DNA of 10,982 bases, from contig JBBITI010000076.1 of the NCBI GenBank assembly GCA_037440885.1, positions 1-10,982 of the forward strand, read 5' to 3'. The translations under genes were made by a program, and so were the position numbers. Shown here one piece after another: positions 1-6,445 of this stretch (positions are counted from its first letter, which is position 1; each line of letters opens with the position of its first letter). Under the pieces are notes generated by a model, which made no database searches, was not told the origin of the DNA, and saw nothing but the letters and a program-made list of their open reading frames with translations. Origin of the DNA: JBBITI01 sp037440885 (GTDB lineage Bacteria > Chloroflexota > Dehalococcoidia > Dehalococcoidales > UBA2162).

Positions 1-790
1 GGCTGAAAAGGCGGATATTGAGAACGGGACTGGCAGAGCGCAGTTCCCAGACAACGAAGAGGAAAAGACCGATCAAACCGACGCCGAGGAGCAAGAAGCC
101 GTAAGTTGCGGGCAAACGGGAGAAACCGAGCATCAACGAAATCAAACCGACACCGTAGATGATCGATCCGAAAAGGTCAAATCTTTCACCCCGGGCCTCC
201 GACCATTCACCACGCAGTTTCCAGAAGGTGACGGTGATGGTGATAATGCCGAGGGGAATACCAGCCCAGAAGATACTGCGCCAACCGAGGTATTCGGTCA
301 GCAGGCCACCGAGCGATGGACCGAGGGACAGTCCGAGATACACAGCAGCCACCTGGAAACCGAGGACCTTGCCGCGCTCTCTGGCCGGGTAAAGCGAGGT
401 TAGAATAGCCATCGCTGTACCGGACAGGATGGCGCTGCCGATACCCTGAAATATACGAGCGCCGATCAACCATGCACCAGTAGGCGACAGGGCGATGGCA
501 AGGCAGGAGGTGGTAAATACGATGAGGCCCCAGGTAAAGATACGTCTCCGGCCGTAAATATCGGCGAGGCGGCCGAAGGGGACGATAAAAACAGCCGCCG
601 ACAACAAGAAAGAGGTGGCGACCCAGCTCAAAGTGACAGCGCCCAGATTAAACTCGCGGGCGATGGAGGGGAGGGCGATGTTGACGGCCGAGCCCATAAA
701 AGGGGTAAAAAATGAACTCAAAACGGCTACCAGCAAGCCAGCGGCACGGGTAGTTTTACCCGACGGATTGATCTCAGGTTCTGTGTGCAC
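1..790 (-). CDS. DHA2-type MFS multidrug exporter, 5' part (truncated by window edge)
   Basis: Reading the minus strand from GTG at 790 gives 263 uninterrupted codons that run off the window start, so the C-terminal part is missing. The start is set by a GAGGG Shine-Dalgarno about 9 nt upstream; the nearby ATG at 797-795 is in another frame and stops after seven codons. The protein is very hydrophobic with about eight visible membrane segments. The first helix region reads SSFFTPFMGSAVNIALPSIA. The loop 2-3 motif A, GRLADIYGRRR, follows, then ARIFQGIGSA and the motif-C-like LGLSLGPSLGGLL before LGWRSIFW. This order is typical of the 14-helix, proton-driven DHA2 (EmrB/QacA) drug exporters of the inner membrane. 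The substrate cannot be read from the sequence. It is transcribed away from the tRNA, so it is probably a separate unit from the catabolic operons. Family assignment is firm; subfamily moderately so. Confidence 0.9.
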   Translation of the reverse strand, partial: MHTEPEINPSGKTTRAAGLLVAVLSSFFTPFMGSAVNIALPSIAREFNLGAVTLSWVATSFLLSAAVFIVPFGRLADIYGRRRIFTWGLIVFTTSCLAIALSPTGAWLIGARIFQGIGSAILSGTAMAILTSLYPARERGKVLGFQVAAVYLGLSLGPSLGGLLTEYLGWRSIFWAGIPLGIITITVTFWKLRGEWSEARGERFDLFGSIIYGVGLISLMLGFSRLPATYGFLLLGVGLIGLFLFVVWELRSASPVLNIRLFS

Positions 791-821
791 TTTGCATTTC
801 CCTCGTTGTCGATAATCAAGG

Positions 822-839
822 CCTAAGTCTAGACTTCGG
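822..839. promoter_or_regulatory. Palindromic operator candidate over the exporter -10
   Basis: AAGTCTAGACTT (825-836) is a perfect 12-bp palindrome. It extends to CCTAAGTCTAGACTTCGG (822-839) with 16 of 18 positions symmetric. It covers the -10 box of the MFS promoter, where a dimeric TetR- or MarR-type repressor would block RNA polymerase. The regulator is not identified. The sequence differs from the palindromes beside the marR-like gene, so that protein is not an obvious candidate. Confidence 0.45.
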
Positions 840-854
840 GCGGCAACATGTCAA
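826..854 (-). promoter_or_regulatory. Promoter of the MFS exporter gene
   Basis: On the minus strand a perfect -35 TTGACA (854-849) is followed by a 17-nt spacer and a -10 TAGACT (831-826, 4 of 6 consensus). Transcription would start near 820, about 30 nt upstream of the GTG start. The spacing is ideal and the location fits the gene. The -10 lies inside a palindrome (822-839), which suggests repression. Confidence 0.6.
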
Positions 855-875
855 ACCCTATAGAGCGTGGGAAGC

Positions 876-905
876 TTGATTTTTGGCTTGAGAATAACGT
901 AGAAT
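876..905 (+). promoter_or_regulatory. Probable promoter of the tRNA-Ile gene
   Basis: TTGATT (876-881) and TAGAAT (900-905) are separated by 18 nt. The predicted start is near 912, about 6 nt before the mature tRNA 5' end, a normal short leader. The -10 matches consensus at 5 of 6 positions. This is a prediction from spacing and position only. Confidence 0.4.
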
Positions 906-917
906 AAGGGAGTTTGC

Positions 918-994
918 GGGCGATTAGCTCAGTTGGTTAGAGCACAGTCCTGATAAGACTGGGGTCTGTGGTTCGAATCCACAATCGCCCACCA
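918..994 (+). tRNA. tRNA-Ile (anticodon GAU), CCA encoded
   Basis: A complete cloverleaf can be folded. The acceptor stem GGGCGAT (918-924) pairs with ATCGCCC (984-990). The D-loop contains the standard AGCTCAGTTGGTTAGAGC. The anticodon stem CAGTC/GACTG encloses the loop CTGATAA with anticodon GAT at 952-954. The T arm holds GTTCGAATC. The discriminator A991 is followed by a genome-encoded CCA (992-994). It decodes AUC/AUU isoleucine codons. It stands alone, not in a visible rRNA operon. No second copy of its 3' end is visible in the window, so no attachment site can be claimed. Confidence 0.97.
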
Positions 995-1232
995 TACTGT
1001 ACAATAGGCAAAAGCATCTCTTTCCGAAGAACCTTCCCGTTGGTGTTTTAGCCCGTAAAAGATGGCCCAGTTGGGCCTTGAATGCGAAGCGCGGCAGTTG
1101 TGAACAATAAAGAATTTACTCCCACCGATGCCCTGGTGAAAATCAATGGCATTGAAACCAGGCTGAACAAGCCAGCGATTCCAGCCTTCCAAGTTGAGCG
1201 GGGCTATACGCTCCTCTAATACCGAGCAAGCG
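995..1232. other. Intergenic stretch with no convincing gene; possible remnant ORF
   Basis: Nothing recognisable lies between the tRNA and the marR-like gene. The best candidate is a 45-codon plus-strand frame from ATG at 1082 to TAA at 1217-1219. Its second half (ending in PAFQVERGYTLL) has codon use that looks coding. It has no Shine-Dalgarno, is preceded directly by an in-frame stop (1079-1081), and matches no family I recognise. It may be the tail of a decayed gene or chance. Confidence 0.3.
1057..1077 (-). terminator. Weak intrinsic terminator candidate downstream of the marR-like gene
   Basis: On the minus strand GGCCC-AACT-GGGCC forms a compact 5-bp GC-only stem with a 4-nt loop (1077-1064), followed by ATCTTTT. 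The stem is short and it lies about 150 nt after the regulator's stop codon, so it is only a candidate end for that transcript. On the plus strand there is no T run after the hairpin, so it would not serve the tRNA. Confidence 0.3.
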
Positions 1233-1697
1233 CTAATTCAGGAATGGGGGTTTGTAATCTAGTCCGAGAATATCGCGTGCCTGAGAGAGCAACTTTTTCA
1301 ATAATGTACCAAGTTCCTTCTTCTCATCATCTGAAAGAGTATCAAATATTAAAAAAATAGCCTGTTCGGTAATAGTGTTATTATAAATGTCCTTTCCCTT
1401 TTCAGTTAAGGTTACATATATCTTCTGATCACCCGGTTTTTTTATTTTCTTTACAAGCCCCTTCTTTTGCATTCGGTTGATCAACGTTGAGATAGAATTC
1501 AATTCTCTTACTGTAGTACTGGCTAACGATTCCAGGGTTACTGGATTATCAGATTGTGACAGTATGTGTATAGTCTTGACTTGAGGCACACTCATCTGGT
1601 ATTGAGCCAGCTCTAAATCGACCGCCTTCGCAATGGTCTCCCTTGTGGAGTCAAGTAAGCTATATAGAACAATTCGCGGATCATCAGCTTTTTGCAT
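1233..1697 (-). CDS. MarR-family winged helix-turn-helix transcriptional regulator
   Basis: This 154-aa protein has the usual MarR length and layout. An N-terminal dimerisation helix (about residues 8-34) is followed by the winged HTH. The helix around SVPQVKTIHILSQ (36-48) comes first, then the recognition helix region LNSISTLINRMQKKGLV (66-82). The wing is KKPGDQKIYVTLTEKG (86-101), and C-terminal helices complete the dimer interface. MarR proteins are dimeric repressors, usually released by small, often phenolic, ligands. AAAGGAG sits 4 nt before the ATG and supports this start. It is divergent from the hydrolase/ferredoxin/flavoprotein operon across an AT-rich control region with palindromes, so it probably represses that operon and itself. 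The gene is visibly more AT-rich than its neighbours. The ligand is unknown. Confidence 0.93.
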   Translation of the reverse strand: MQKADDPRIVLYSLLDSTRETIAKAVDLELAQYQMSVPQVKTIHILSQSDNPVTLESLASTTVRELNSISTLINRMQKKGLVKKIKKPGDQKIYVTLTEKGKDIYNNTITEQAIFLIFDTLSDDEKKELGTLLKKLLSQARDILGLDYKPPFLN

Positions 1698-1761
1698 ATT
1701 GCTCCTTTTTGTTTCTCATGAATTTGTCAAACAACGACAGGACATAATATCAGTAATTTCT

Positions 1762-1777
1762 CACAATTATAACTGTG
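1762..1777. promoter_or_regulatory. Inverted repeat over the regulator's -10 (operator candidate)
   Basis: CACAATTATAACTGTG is symmetric at 14 of 16 positions around TTATAA. MarR dimers typically bind palindromes of about this size. Its position over the -10 of the marR-like promoter fits autoregulation. Binding is inferred, not shown. Confidence 0.45.
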
Positions 1778-1795
1778 TGGTCAATCTGTTGTCTA
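1766..1795 (-). promoter_or_regulatory. Promoter of the marR-like regulator
   Basis: On the minus strand a -35 TAGACA (1795-1790, 5 of 6) and a perfect -10 TATAAT (1771-1766) are 18 nt apart. The predicted leader is about 60 nt. The -10 falls inside the 16-bp palindrome at 1762-1777, which would allow autorepression. Confidence 0.5.
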
Positions 1796-1822
1796 ACATT
1801 TACATATATGTTTTTAGCAGTA

Positions 1823-1851
1823 TTGACAAAGGTCTTTTCCTATGATATATC
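1823..1851 (+). promoter_or_regulatory. Promoter of the PhlG-like/ferredoxin/flavoprotein operon
   Basis: A perfect -35 TTGACA (1823-1828), a 17-nt spacer and a -10 TATATC (1846-1851, 4 of 6) lie upstream of the first operon gene. The predicted start near 1858 leaves a leader of about 65 nt before the GTG at 1924. A palindrome at 1862-1871 sits just after the predicted start. Confidence 0.6.
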
Positions 1852-1858
1852 AAGTACG

Positions 1859-1874
1859 TATTCCTATAGGATTA
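1859..1874. promoter_or_regulatory. Palindrome just after the operon start site (operator candidate)
   Basis: TCCTATAGGA (1862-1871) is a perfect 10-bp palindrome. With flanks it gives TATTCCTATAGGATTA (14 of 16 symmetric). It lies immediately downstream of the predicted transcription start, a classic site for a blocking repressor. Its sequence differs from the other palindrome in this gap, so both may not bind the same protein. Confidence 0.4.
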
Positions 1875-1913
1875 TATATATGATTTTTAATAATGTACAG
1901 CAAATGAAATAGT

Positions 1914-1919
1914 GGAGGG
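1914..1919 (+). promoter_or_regulatory. Shine-Dalgarno that decides the GTG(1924) start
   Basis: GGAGGG lies 4-5 nt before GTG at 1924. The longer in-frame start, GTG at 1912, has no purine-rich site upstream and would overlap this one, so 1924 is preferred. Confidence 0.65.
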
Positions 1920-1923
1920 AAAG

Positions 1924-2586
1924 GTGACTGAAGAGAGATACCCGGAAGGATGGATCGTGGTCGACCACATTATTCCTGGTTGTACTGAAGAAATGCTCGA
2001 TTGGTGGTGGGTAAATATGGAAAAGGGGTACGAATTATGGTGCCCCGACGAACACAAGGGTTTCAAGTGGGAAGTACTACCTCCGCTTGGAGGTCATATC
2101 GGTGCCGTGCAGATAGCCAAAGAGAGTATCGACTTCAGCCCGGTGATGGACCTGCGTATCGAATGGGTCGACCCGAATATCGGGACTCCGGAACACAAAA
2201 AATTCTGGACATACGGGCATCTCCTTGCCGCGGGCAGACCGGCGACCGAGCCCGGTGGGGTTGGCTTCGTTAACCTCTCGCACCAATGGGAAGCAATTCC
2301 GGGCGGCTGTAAAATGAGGTCCTGTATGCATGGTTTTCCCGGCGGACGCCCACCGGGAGGCGCTGCCGGTCCACGTCCCCCAATGCCGCCACCCGGGCCG
2401 CACCCGAGCGGAAAATCACCTACCGGAGGCGGGTGGCGTACCCATAATATTGCGGAAGTCAGTACATTCAAGGCCTTTTTACCTGCATTATGGGGAATCT
2501 GGCAGGCGGTCAATGACCCGGCTATTAACCGTCAGTGTTCACTAAAAATAAGAAAAGACGGAGACAAGATTAGTTACGTAAAGTAG
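1924..2586 (+). CDS. DAPG/phloretin hydrolase-like (PhlG-type) protein
   Basis: This 220-aa soluble protein has no signal peptide and resembles the DAPG hydrolase PhlG/phloretin hydrolase family. Those zinc enzymes hydrolyse the C-C bond between an acyl group and a phloroglucinol ring. Family-like features are EEMLDWWWVNM (22-32), YELWCPDEHKGF (36-47), FVNLSHQWE (about 115-123) and WRTHNIAEVSTFKAFLPALW near the C-terminus. H44, H120, H174 and E178 are candidate metal ligands; I assign them by pattern, not alignment. An unusual Pro/Gly-rich segment spans about residues 137-170 (repeated GG, PP and GP runs) and probably forms a flexible loop or insert. It is the first gene of the operon opposite the MarR-like regulator, 28 nt before the ferredoxin. 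The substrate is inferred, and related members may act on other acylated phenols or 1,3-diketones. Confidence 0.68.
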   Translation: MTEERYPEGWIVVDHIIPGCTEEMLDWWWVNMEKGYELWCPDEHKGFKWEVLPPLGGHIGAVQIAKESIDFSPVMDLRIEWVDPNIGTPEHKKFWTYGHLLAAGRPATEPGGVGFVNLSHQWEAIPGGCKMRSCMHGFPGGRPPGGAAGPRPPMPPPGPHPSGKSPTGGGWRTHNIAEVSTFKAFLPALWGIWQAVNDPAINRQCSLKIRKDGDKISYVK

Positions 2587-2614
2587 TGTAATGAATACCT
2601 AAAGAGAGGTGAGT

Positions 2615-2857
2615 ATGGATACGGCACCAAAATATTGGGTTGAAAAGATCAACATCGATCAGGATTCGTGCACCGGATGCAAATTATGCGTGAACGCTTG
2701 TTTCGTTGACGCCCTTCGTTGGGATGATGAACAGCAGAAACCGGTTGCGGCTTATACTGAGGACTGTGTCTGGTGCCTGGCCTGCGAGGCTATTTGCCCA
2801 AGTAAGAGTATCGAAGTTATCCCGGTCGTGCCGGCGCCACTAAGATCATCATTCTAA
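2615..2857 (+). CDS. Two-cluster [4Fe-4S] ferredoxin, AprB-like
   Basis: This 80-aa protein carries two cluster motifs: C19-x2-C22-x2-C25-x3-C29 and C51-x2-C54-x2-C57-x3-C61-P62, eight cysteines for two [4Fe-4S] centres. The first motif lacks the usual proline after its last cysteine (ACF instead of CP). The ATG at 2615 is preferred over the in-frame GTG at 2609, because the AGAGGTGA Shine-Dalgarno (2604-2611) overlaps that GTG. The segment AAYTEDCVWCLACEAICP recalls the second cluster region of the APS reductase beta subunit, but the long AprB tail is absent. It ends 17 nt before the flavoprotein gene. It is thus most likely the electron-transfer subunit or partner of that flavoprotein in the cytoplasm. 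Confidence 0.9.
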   Translation: MDTAPKYWVEKINIDQDSCTGCKLCVNACFVDALRWDDEQQKPVAAYTEDCVWCLACEAICPSKSIEVIPVVPAPLRSSF

Positions 2858-2874
2858 AGACGGAGGCGACAAAA

Positions 2875-4575
2875 GTGGTTACACTTGAAGAAATCGGTGA
2901 ATTAGTTACTACAGATGTACTTATCATAGGAGGTGGGGTTGGCGGTCTGGCTGCGGCCATAAAGGCCAAGGAAGCCTTCCCAAACGTCGATGTTTTGATG
3001 GTTGAGAAGCAGACCACAGGCTTTGCAGGGAAAGCGCCCAAGATCGGTGGCTTTCTGGCTTTTCTGGGGCCGGGTAACAATGCCGAAAAGTTCATTAACT
3101 TTCAGGTGAGAACAGCAGGCGAGTTTCTCAATGACCAAGCAACGCTAAGCAGGTATGTCAAAGACTCATATGGAGCTATTGAACAACTTATCAGTTGGGG
3201 AGCCAAAATTGCCAAAGACCCACAAGGAAAACTGGTTACGGCCCCTACCCCCTGGGCACCTGAATGGTCGATGACTTTTGCCGATATCGACATGATGATA
3301 CCGATGCGTTCGCGCGCCCGAAAATTAGGAGCGAAAATCATGGACAAGGTCCATGTAGTCGAGTTACTGAAAGAAGGCGACCGTGTAGCGGGCGCTGTCG
3401 GTTTTAACATCATCACGGGCAACTTCCTGATATTCAAAGCCAAAGCTACCATCCTTGCCAATGGCAGTTGCGGTTATAAAATCCGGCGTTTCTGGGTGGC
3501 AGGCACAGGAGACGGCATTGCGGCGGCTTATCGCGCCGGCGCCCAGATGAGGAATGCCGAATACGGCAATCTTTACGGCCATGTCGTTTATCGGGACTTT
3601 GATGGCGGACAGGCGGGATACAATTTTCTCGAGAATTCCCTGGGAGAGAATCTGGAGAAAAAGTACATGCCTGACGCGGGCCCTGCCGGAGTATTCCTTC
3701 CGGTCAGGATGGCGCTTGGGCTGGAGAAAGAGGTTGCGGAAGGGAGGGGACCGATAGTGTACTCACCTCCTCCACCACCACCCGGACAACCCCGGGGTAT
3801 GATGGGCGCAGGATTGCCGAAACTCTCCGAATGGAACCGGCGGATGCAAGAGAAGCAACAGAAATATGGCCCTGCTACTTCGCCCAAACGAGAGATTGCG
3901 GTGCCGTTCCACGGCGAACTTTCCTGCATCCGAGTAGACCAAAACATGAAAACTACCCTGGACGGGCTGTGGGCCATAGGAGATACGAGCTATTGCGGTT
4001 CTGCGACAGCCGGTGCGATTGCATCACCGCCGGGAGTAAGCCCGGGCTCAGGGATCATGTTTGCCGTTATCAGCGCTATCTGGGGAGGCGCGGACGCGGC
4101 CCGTTATGCTACCGAAGCGGCATCAGCAGACCTGGATGCCGTCGAAGTGCAAAAAACAAAAGACAATATCATGGCTCCGTCAAAGCGCAGTAAAGGATAT
4201 TCCCCATGGGATGCTATTTCTTCACTTCAGGACGTCGTTGCCCCGATGAAGTACAGCCTACGGCGCAGTAAGGAAAGGCTGGAAGAAGGCCTGGCCAGGG
4301 TACAGCAGGTGAAAGCGAAACTGCCTGAACTGTATGCCACGGACATGCACTACTTGAGTAAATGCCATGAGGTTATGAGTATGACCGAATGCGCGGAAAT
4401 GACCTTCAGGGCGGCCCTGATGAGGACTGAGAGCAGAGGGTCCCATTTCAGAGAGGATTATCCCGCGCGGGATGACAAGAACTGGCTTAAATGGGTAATC
4501 CTGAAACGAAATATCGACCGTATGGAAACATGGGTTGAACCAATCCCGATACAAGATTATCGAGTAAAACCGTAA
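2875..4575 (+). CDS. FAD-dependent oxidoreductase, AprA/fumarate reductase flavoprotein family
   Basis: This 566-aa protein starts at GTG, 8 nt after GGAGG. The N-terminal Rossmann motif is DVLIIGGGVGGLAAAI (14-29), with E44 ending the second strand to hold the ribose. A second FAD contact is GLWAIGDTSYCGS (364-376). The helical C-terminus carries MRTESRGSHFREDYP (516-530), typical of the succinate dehydrogenase/fumarate reductase/AprA flavoproteins. The stretch VAGAVGFNIITGNFLIFKAK closely resembles AprA. It is shorter than AprA (about 640 aa) and has no signal peptide, FMN domain or haem motif, so it acts in the cytoplasm. A run of six prolines (298-303) followed by GQPRGMMGAG interrupts the middle. 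The adjacent ferredoxin gene points to a two-subunit AprAB-like enzyme. No sulfate-activation (sat) or Qmo genes are present, so APS reduction is unlikely; reduction or desaturation of an organic substrate is inferred. Confidence 0.88.
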   Translation: MVTLEEIGELVTTDVLIIGGGVGGLAAAIKAKEAFPNVDVLMVEKQTTGFAGKAPKIGGFLAFLGPGNNAEKFINFQVRTAGEFLNDQATLSRYVKDSYGAIEQLISWGAKIAKDPQGKLVTAPTPWAPEWSMTFADIDMMIPMRSRARKLGAKIMDKVHVVELLKEGDRVAGAVGFNIITGNFLIFKAKATILANGSCGYKIRRFWVAGTGDGIAAAYRAGAQMRNAEYGNLYGHVVYRDFDGGQAGYNFLENSLGENLEKKYMPDAGPAGVFLPVRMALGLEKEVAEGRGPIVYSPPPPPPGQPRGMMGAGLPKLSEWNRRMQEKQQKYGPATSPKREIAVPFHGELSCIRVDQNMKTTLDGLWAIGDTSYCGSATAGAIASPPGVSPGSGIMFAVISAIWGGADAARYATEAASADLDAVEVQKTKDNIMAPSKRSKGYSPWDAISSLQDVVAPMKYSLRRSKERLEEGLARVQQVKAKLPELYATDMHYLSKCHEVMSMTECAEMTFRAALMRTESRGSHFREDYPARDDKNWLKWVILKRNIDRMETWVEPIPIQDYRVKP

Positions 4576-4590
4576 CGTACAAAATAGAAA

Positions 4591-4597
4591 AAGGAGG
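4591..4597 (+). promoter_or_regulatory. Shine-Dalgarno that decides the lipoprotein start
   Basis: AAGGAGG lies 9 nt before GTG at 4607. The longer in-frame start, TTG at 4598, touches the end of this site and cannot be used efficiently. The GTG start also gives a standard KK-beginning lipoprotein signal. Confidence 0.7.
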
Positions 4598-4606
4598 TTG
4601 CGAGTC

Positions 4607-6430
4607 GTGAAAAAGTTTGCATTAACGGTGATGAGTGTGTTAATTGCAGCGAGTTTACTCCTTGTATCCTGCACAGACAAGGAACAGATACCAACTACGA
4701 CGCAGACTACAACAAATACTGTTGCGCCATCTAAGACTACTACAAGTCCGGTAACTCCAACAATCGCCCAACCACAATATGGCGGCACAATAACCGTAGT
4801 GCTGGCGTCAGATATCCTTGGTTTTGATCTTTCTTCCAGCCCCAATAACGGAGCGACAATACCGTATACCAACAACTCGCTTATAGGTGGCGACTGGAGT
4901 AAAGGCCCTAACGGTACCAACCAGGTTTCCTGGACACAGAATTCGGGTTGGTATGGCTTGGAATATGAGACAGGGAGACTGGCGGAGAGTTGGGAGATTA
5001 CGAAACCGGGACTGATGAAGTTCAATATCCGGCGGGGAGTCCGTTACGCATTAAATCCGGACAGTGAAGCAAGCAGATTGATGAACGGACGTGAATTGAA
5101 TGCCGAAGATATCGTTTTCACTTTCAAAAGATCAGCTACTGAACCTCTTGCTTTTCCTCGCATTTCGCAACCTGCTTGTAGCAGGGCAGCGACCTTCGAG
5201 GCACCGGATAAATATACAGTAATTATCAGTACGCCGGTTGATCCGTGGACCGGCTTCCTACTCTGGGGACTGGGAATAGGTACCAGAGTGATGGCACGTG
5301 AAGTTATTGAGAGATACAGGAATCAATTGGACTGGCGGAATTCGGTGGGTACCGGAGCTTTTATGTTGACCGATTTTGTATCCGGCGCGCAGGCGACTCT
5401 GAAAAGAAACCCCAACTACTGGGATAAAGACCCGTGCGGCCCCGGTAAAGGTAATCAATTACCGTATGCTGACAAGCTCAAGTTTCTAATAATTACCGAT
5501 GCTTCTACCCAACTGGCGGCTATCAGGACGGGCAAAGCTGATCAACTGGCGAATATTACCCATGATGACGCCGCCAGCTTGAGGAGTACTAACCCCGGAC
5601 TTAAATATGTCAGGTTTCTCGGGGATTTACCAAATATTATCGGGATGAGAACTGACAAAGCGGACTCTCCTTTCCGGGATAAGCGAGTACGGCAAGCACT
5701 CATGATGGCTCTCGATTTCAAAGCCCTCAAAGAATATTACGGGGGAGAAGCCGAGTTGTTATGCTGGCCGGTAACCTATCAAAAAGGGAACGAGGATCTT
5801 ATTGATCCACTGGAAAAACAACCAGCGGCGGTTCAAGCGCTATACAGCAATAACATCGCTGGGGCTAAGAAATTGTTGGCCGATGCCGGTTATCCTAATG
5901 GATTTCGGACGACCGTAATCTCAACATCCGCTACCACGGCGATCGATATGTTATCCGCCATAAAAGCACAATGGGCAAAAGTAAGTGTTGATCTAGAACT
6001 TCAACCAAGGGAGTCAGTAGTTTATTCTAATATTGCCAATAGCCGCAGCCACAGTGATATGTTGTATGGCATGGCCCTCGGTGTTGCGACTTATGCCAAT
6101 ATGGCGAACTTCAGAGGAGCCAGCATGTTCAACCGCAGTATATGGAACGATCCACCCGGAACTGACCCAGTGGTCGAAAAGGCTTACGAAGAGATACAAA
6201 AGAACATATTAGTGAACGATGCGAAAACCAGACAAATATTCCGTGAATTAATGCCCTATCTGCTGGAGCAGGTTCCGGTAATTGCACCACCAATGCCTTA
6301 CATCTATACGTTCTGGCAACCATGGCTAAAAAATTATAACGGTGAAGGAATGATTGATTATAGTATGGGCTGCGCGATGACCTGGGTCTGGGTTGACCAG
6401 ACAATGAAAAGCTCAATGACCGGGAGATAA
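4607..6430 (+). CDS. Family-5 ABC transporter solute-binding lipoprotein
   Basis: This 607-aa protein begins with a lipoprotein signal: KK, a hydrophobic stretch to residue 20, and lipobox L19-V20-S21-C22. Signal peptidase II cleavage would leave C22 lipid-anchored outside the cytoplasmic membrane. A Thr/Pro-rich linker (about 26-55) follows, then YGGTITVVLASDILGFDLSS, the usual opening of SBP_bac_5 (DppA/OppA/nickel type) proteins. Other family marks are RLAESWEITKPGLMKFNIRRGVRY in two parts, NAEDIVFTFKR, and RVRQALMMALDF. These proteins bind peptides, nickel chelates, opines or other organic solutes. The gene closes the first operon, 31 nt after the flavoprotein, and is followed by a terminator. 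No permease or ATPase gene is nearby, so it must use a transporter encoded elsewhere or act only as a binding protein. Its place in the operon suggests the ligand is related to the operon's substrate. Confidence 0.92.
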   Translation: MKKFALTVMSVLIAASLLLVSCTDKEQIPTTTQTTTNTVAPSKTTTSPVTPTIAQPQYGGTITVVLASDILGFDLSSSPNNGATIPYTNNSLIGGDWSKGPNGTNQVSWTQNSGWYGLEYETGRLAESWEITKPGLMKFNIRRGVRYALNPDSEASRLMNGRELNAEDIVFTFKRSATEPLAFPRISQPACSRAATFEAPDKYTVIISTPVDPWTGFLLWGLGIGTRVMAREVIERYRNQLDWRNSVGTGAFMLTDFVSGAQATLKRNPNYWDKDPCGPGKGNQLPYADKLKFLIITDASTQLAAIRTGKADQLANITHDDAASLRSTNPGLKYVRFLGDLPNIIGMRTDKADSPFRDKRVRQALMMALDFKALKEYYGGEAELLCWPVTYQKGNEDLIDPLEKQPAAVQALYSNNIAGAKKLLADAGYPNGFRTTVISTSATTAIDMLSAIKAQWAKVSVDLELQPRESVVYSNIANSRSHSDMLYGMALGVATYANMANFRGASMFNRSIWNDPPGTDPVVEKAYEEIQKNILVNDAKTRQIFRELMPYLLEQVPVIAPPMPYIYTFWQPWLKNYNGEGMIDYSMGCAMTWVWVDQTMKSSMTGR

Positions 6431-6445
6431 GGTAGTTGTTGTCTT

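Noticed and set aside
929..1192. Minus-strand 87-codon ORF ending in a DSNHRPQSYQDCALTN-like sequence
   Set aside because: Its C-terminal part is the antisense translation of the tRNA-Ile gene, a well-known annotation artefact, and the rest matches no family.
2094..2513. 139-codon minus-strand ORF opposite the PhlG-like gene
   Set aside because: It is a shadow of the GC-rich, Pro/Gly-coding stretch. It has no ribosome site and no recognisable domain; the plus frame has clear family motifs.
4258..5025. 255-codon minus-strand ORF across the flavoprotein/lipoprotein junction
   Set aside because: It spans the ends of two well-supported plus-strand genes and their ribosome site, and its translation shows no domain.
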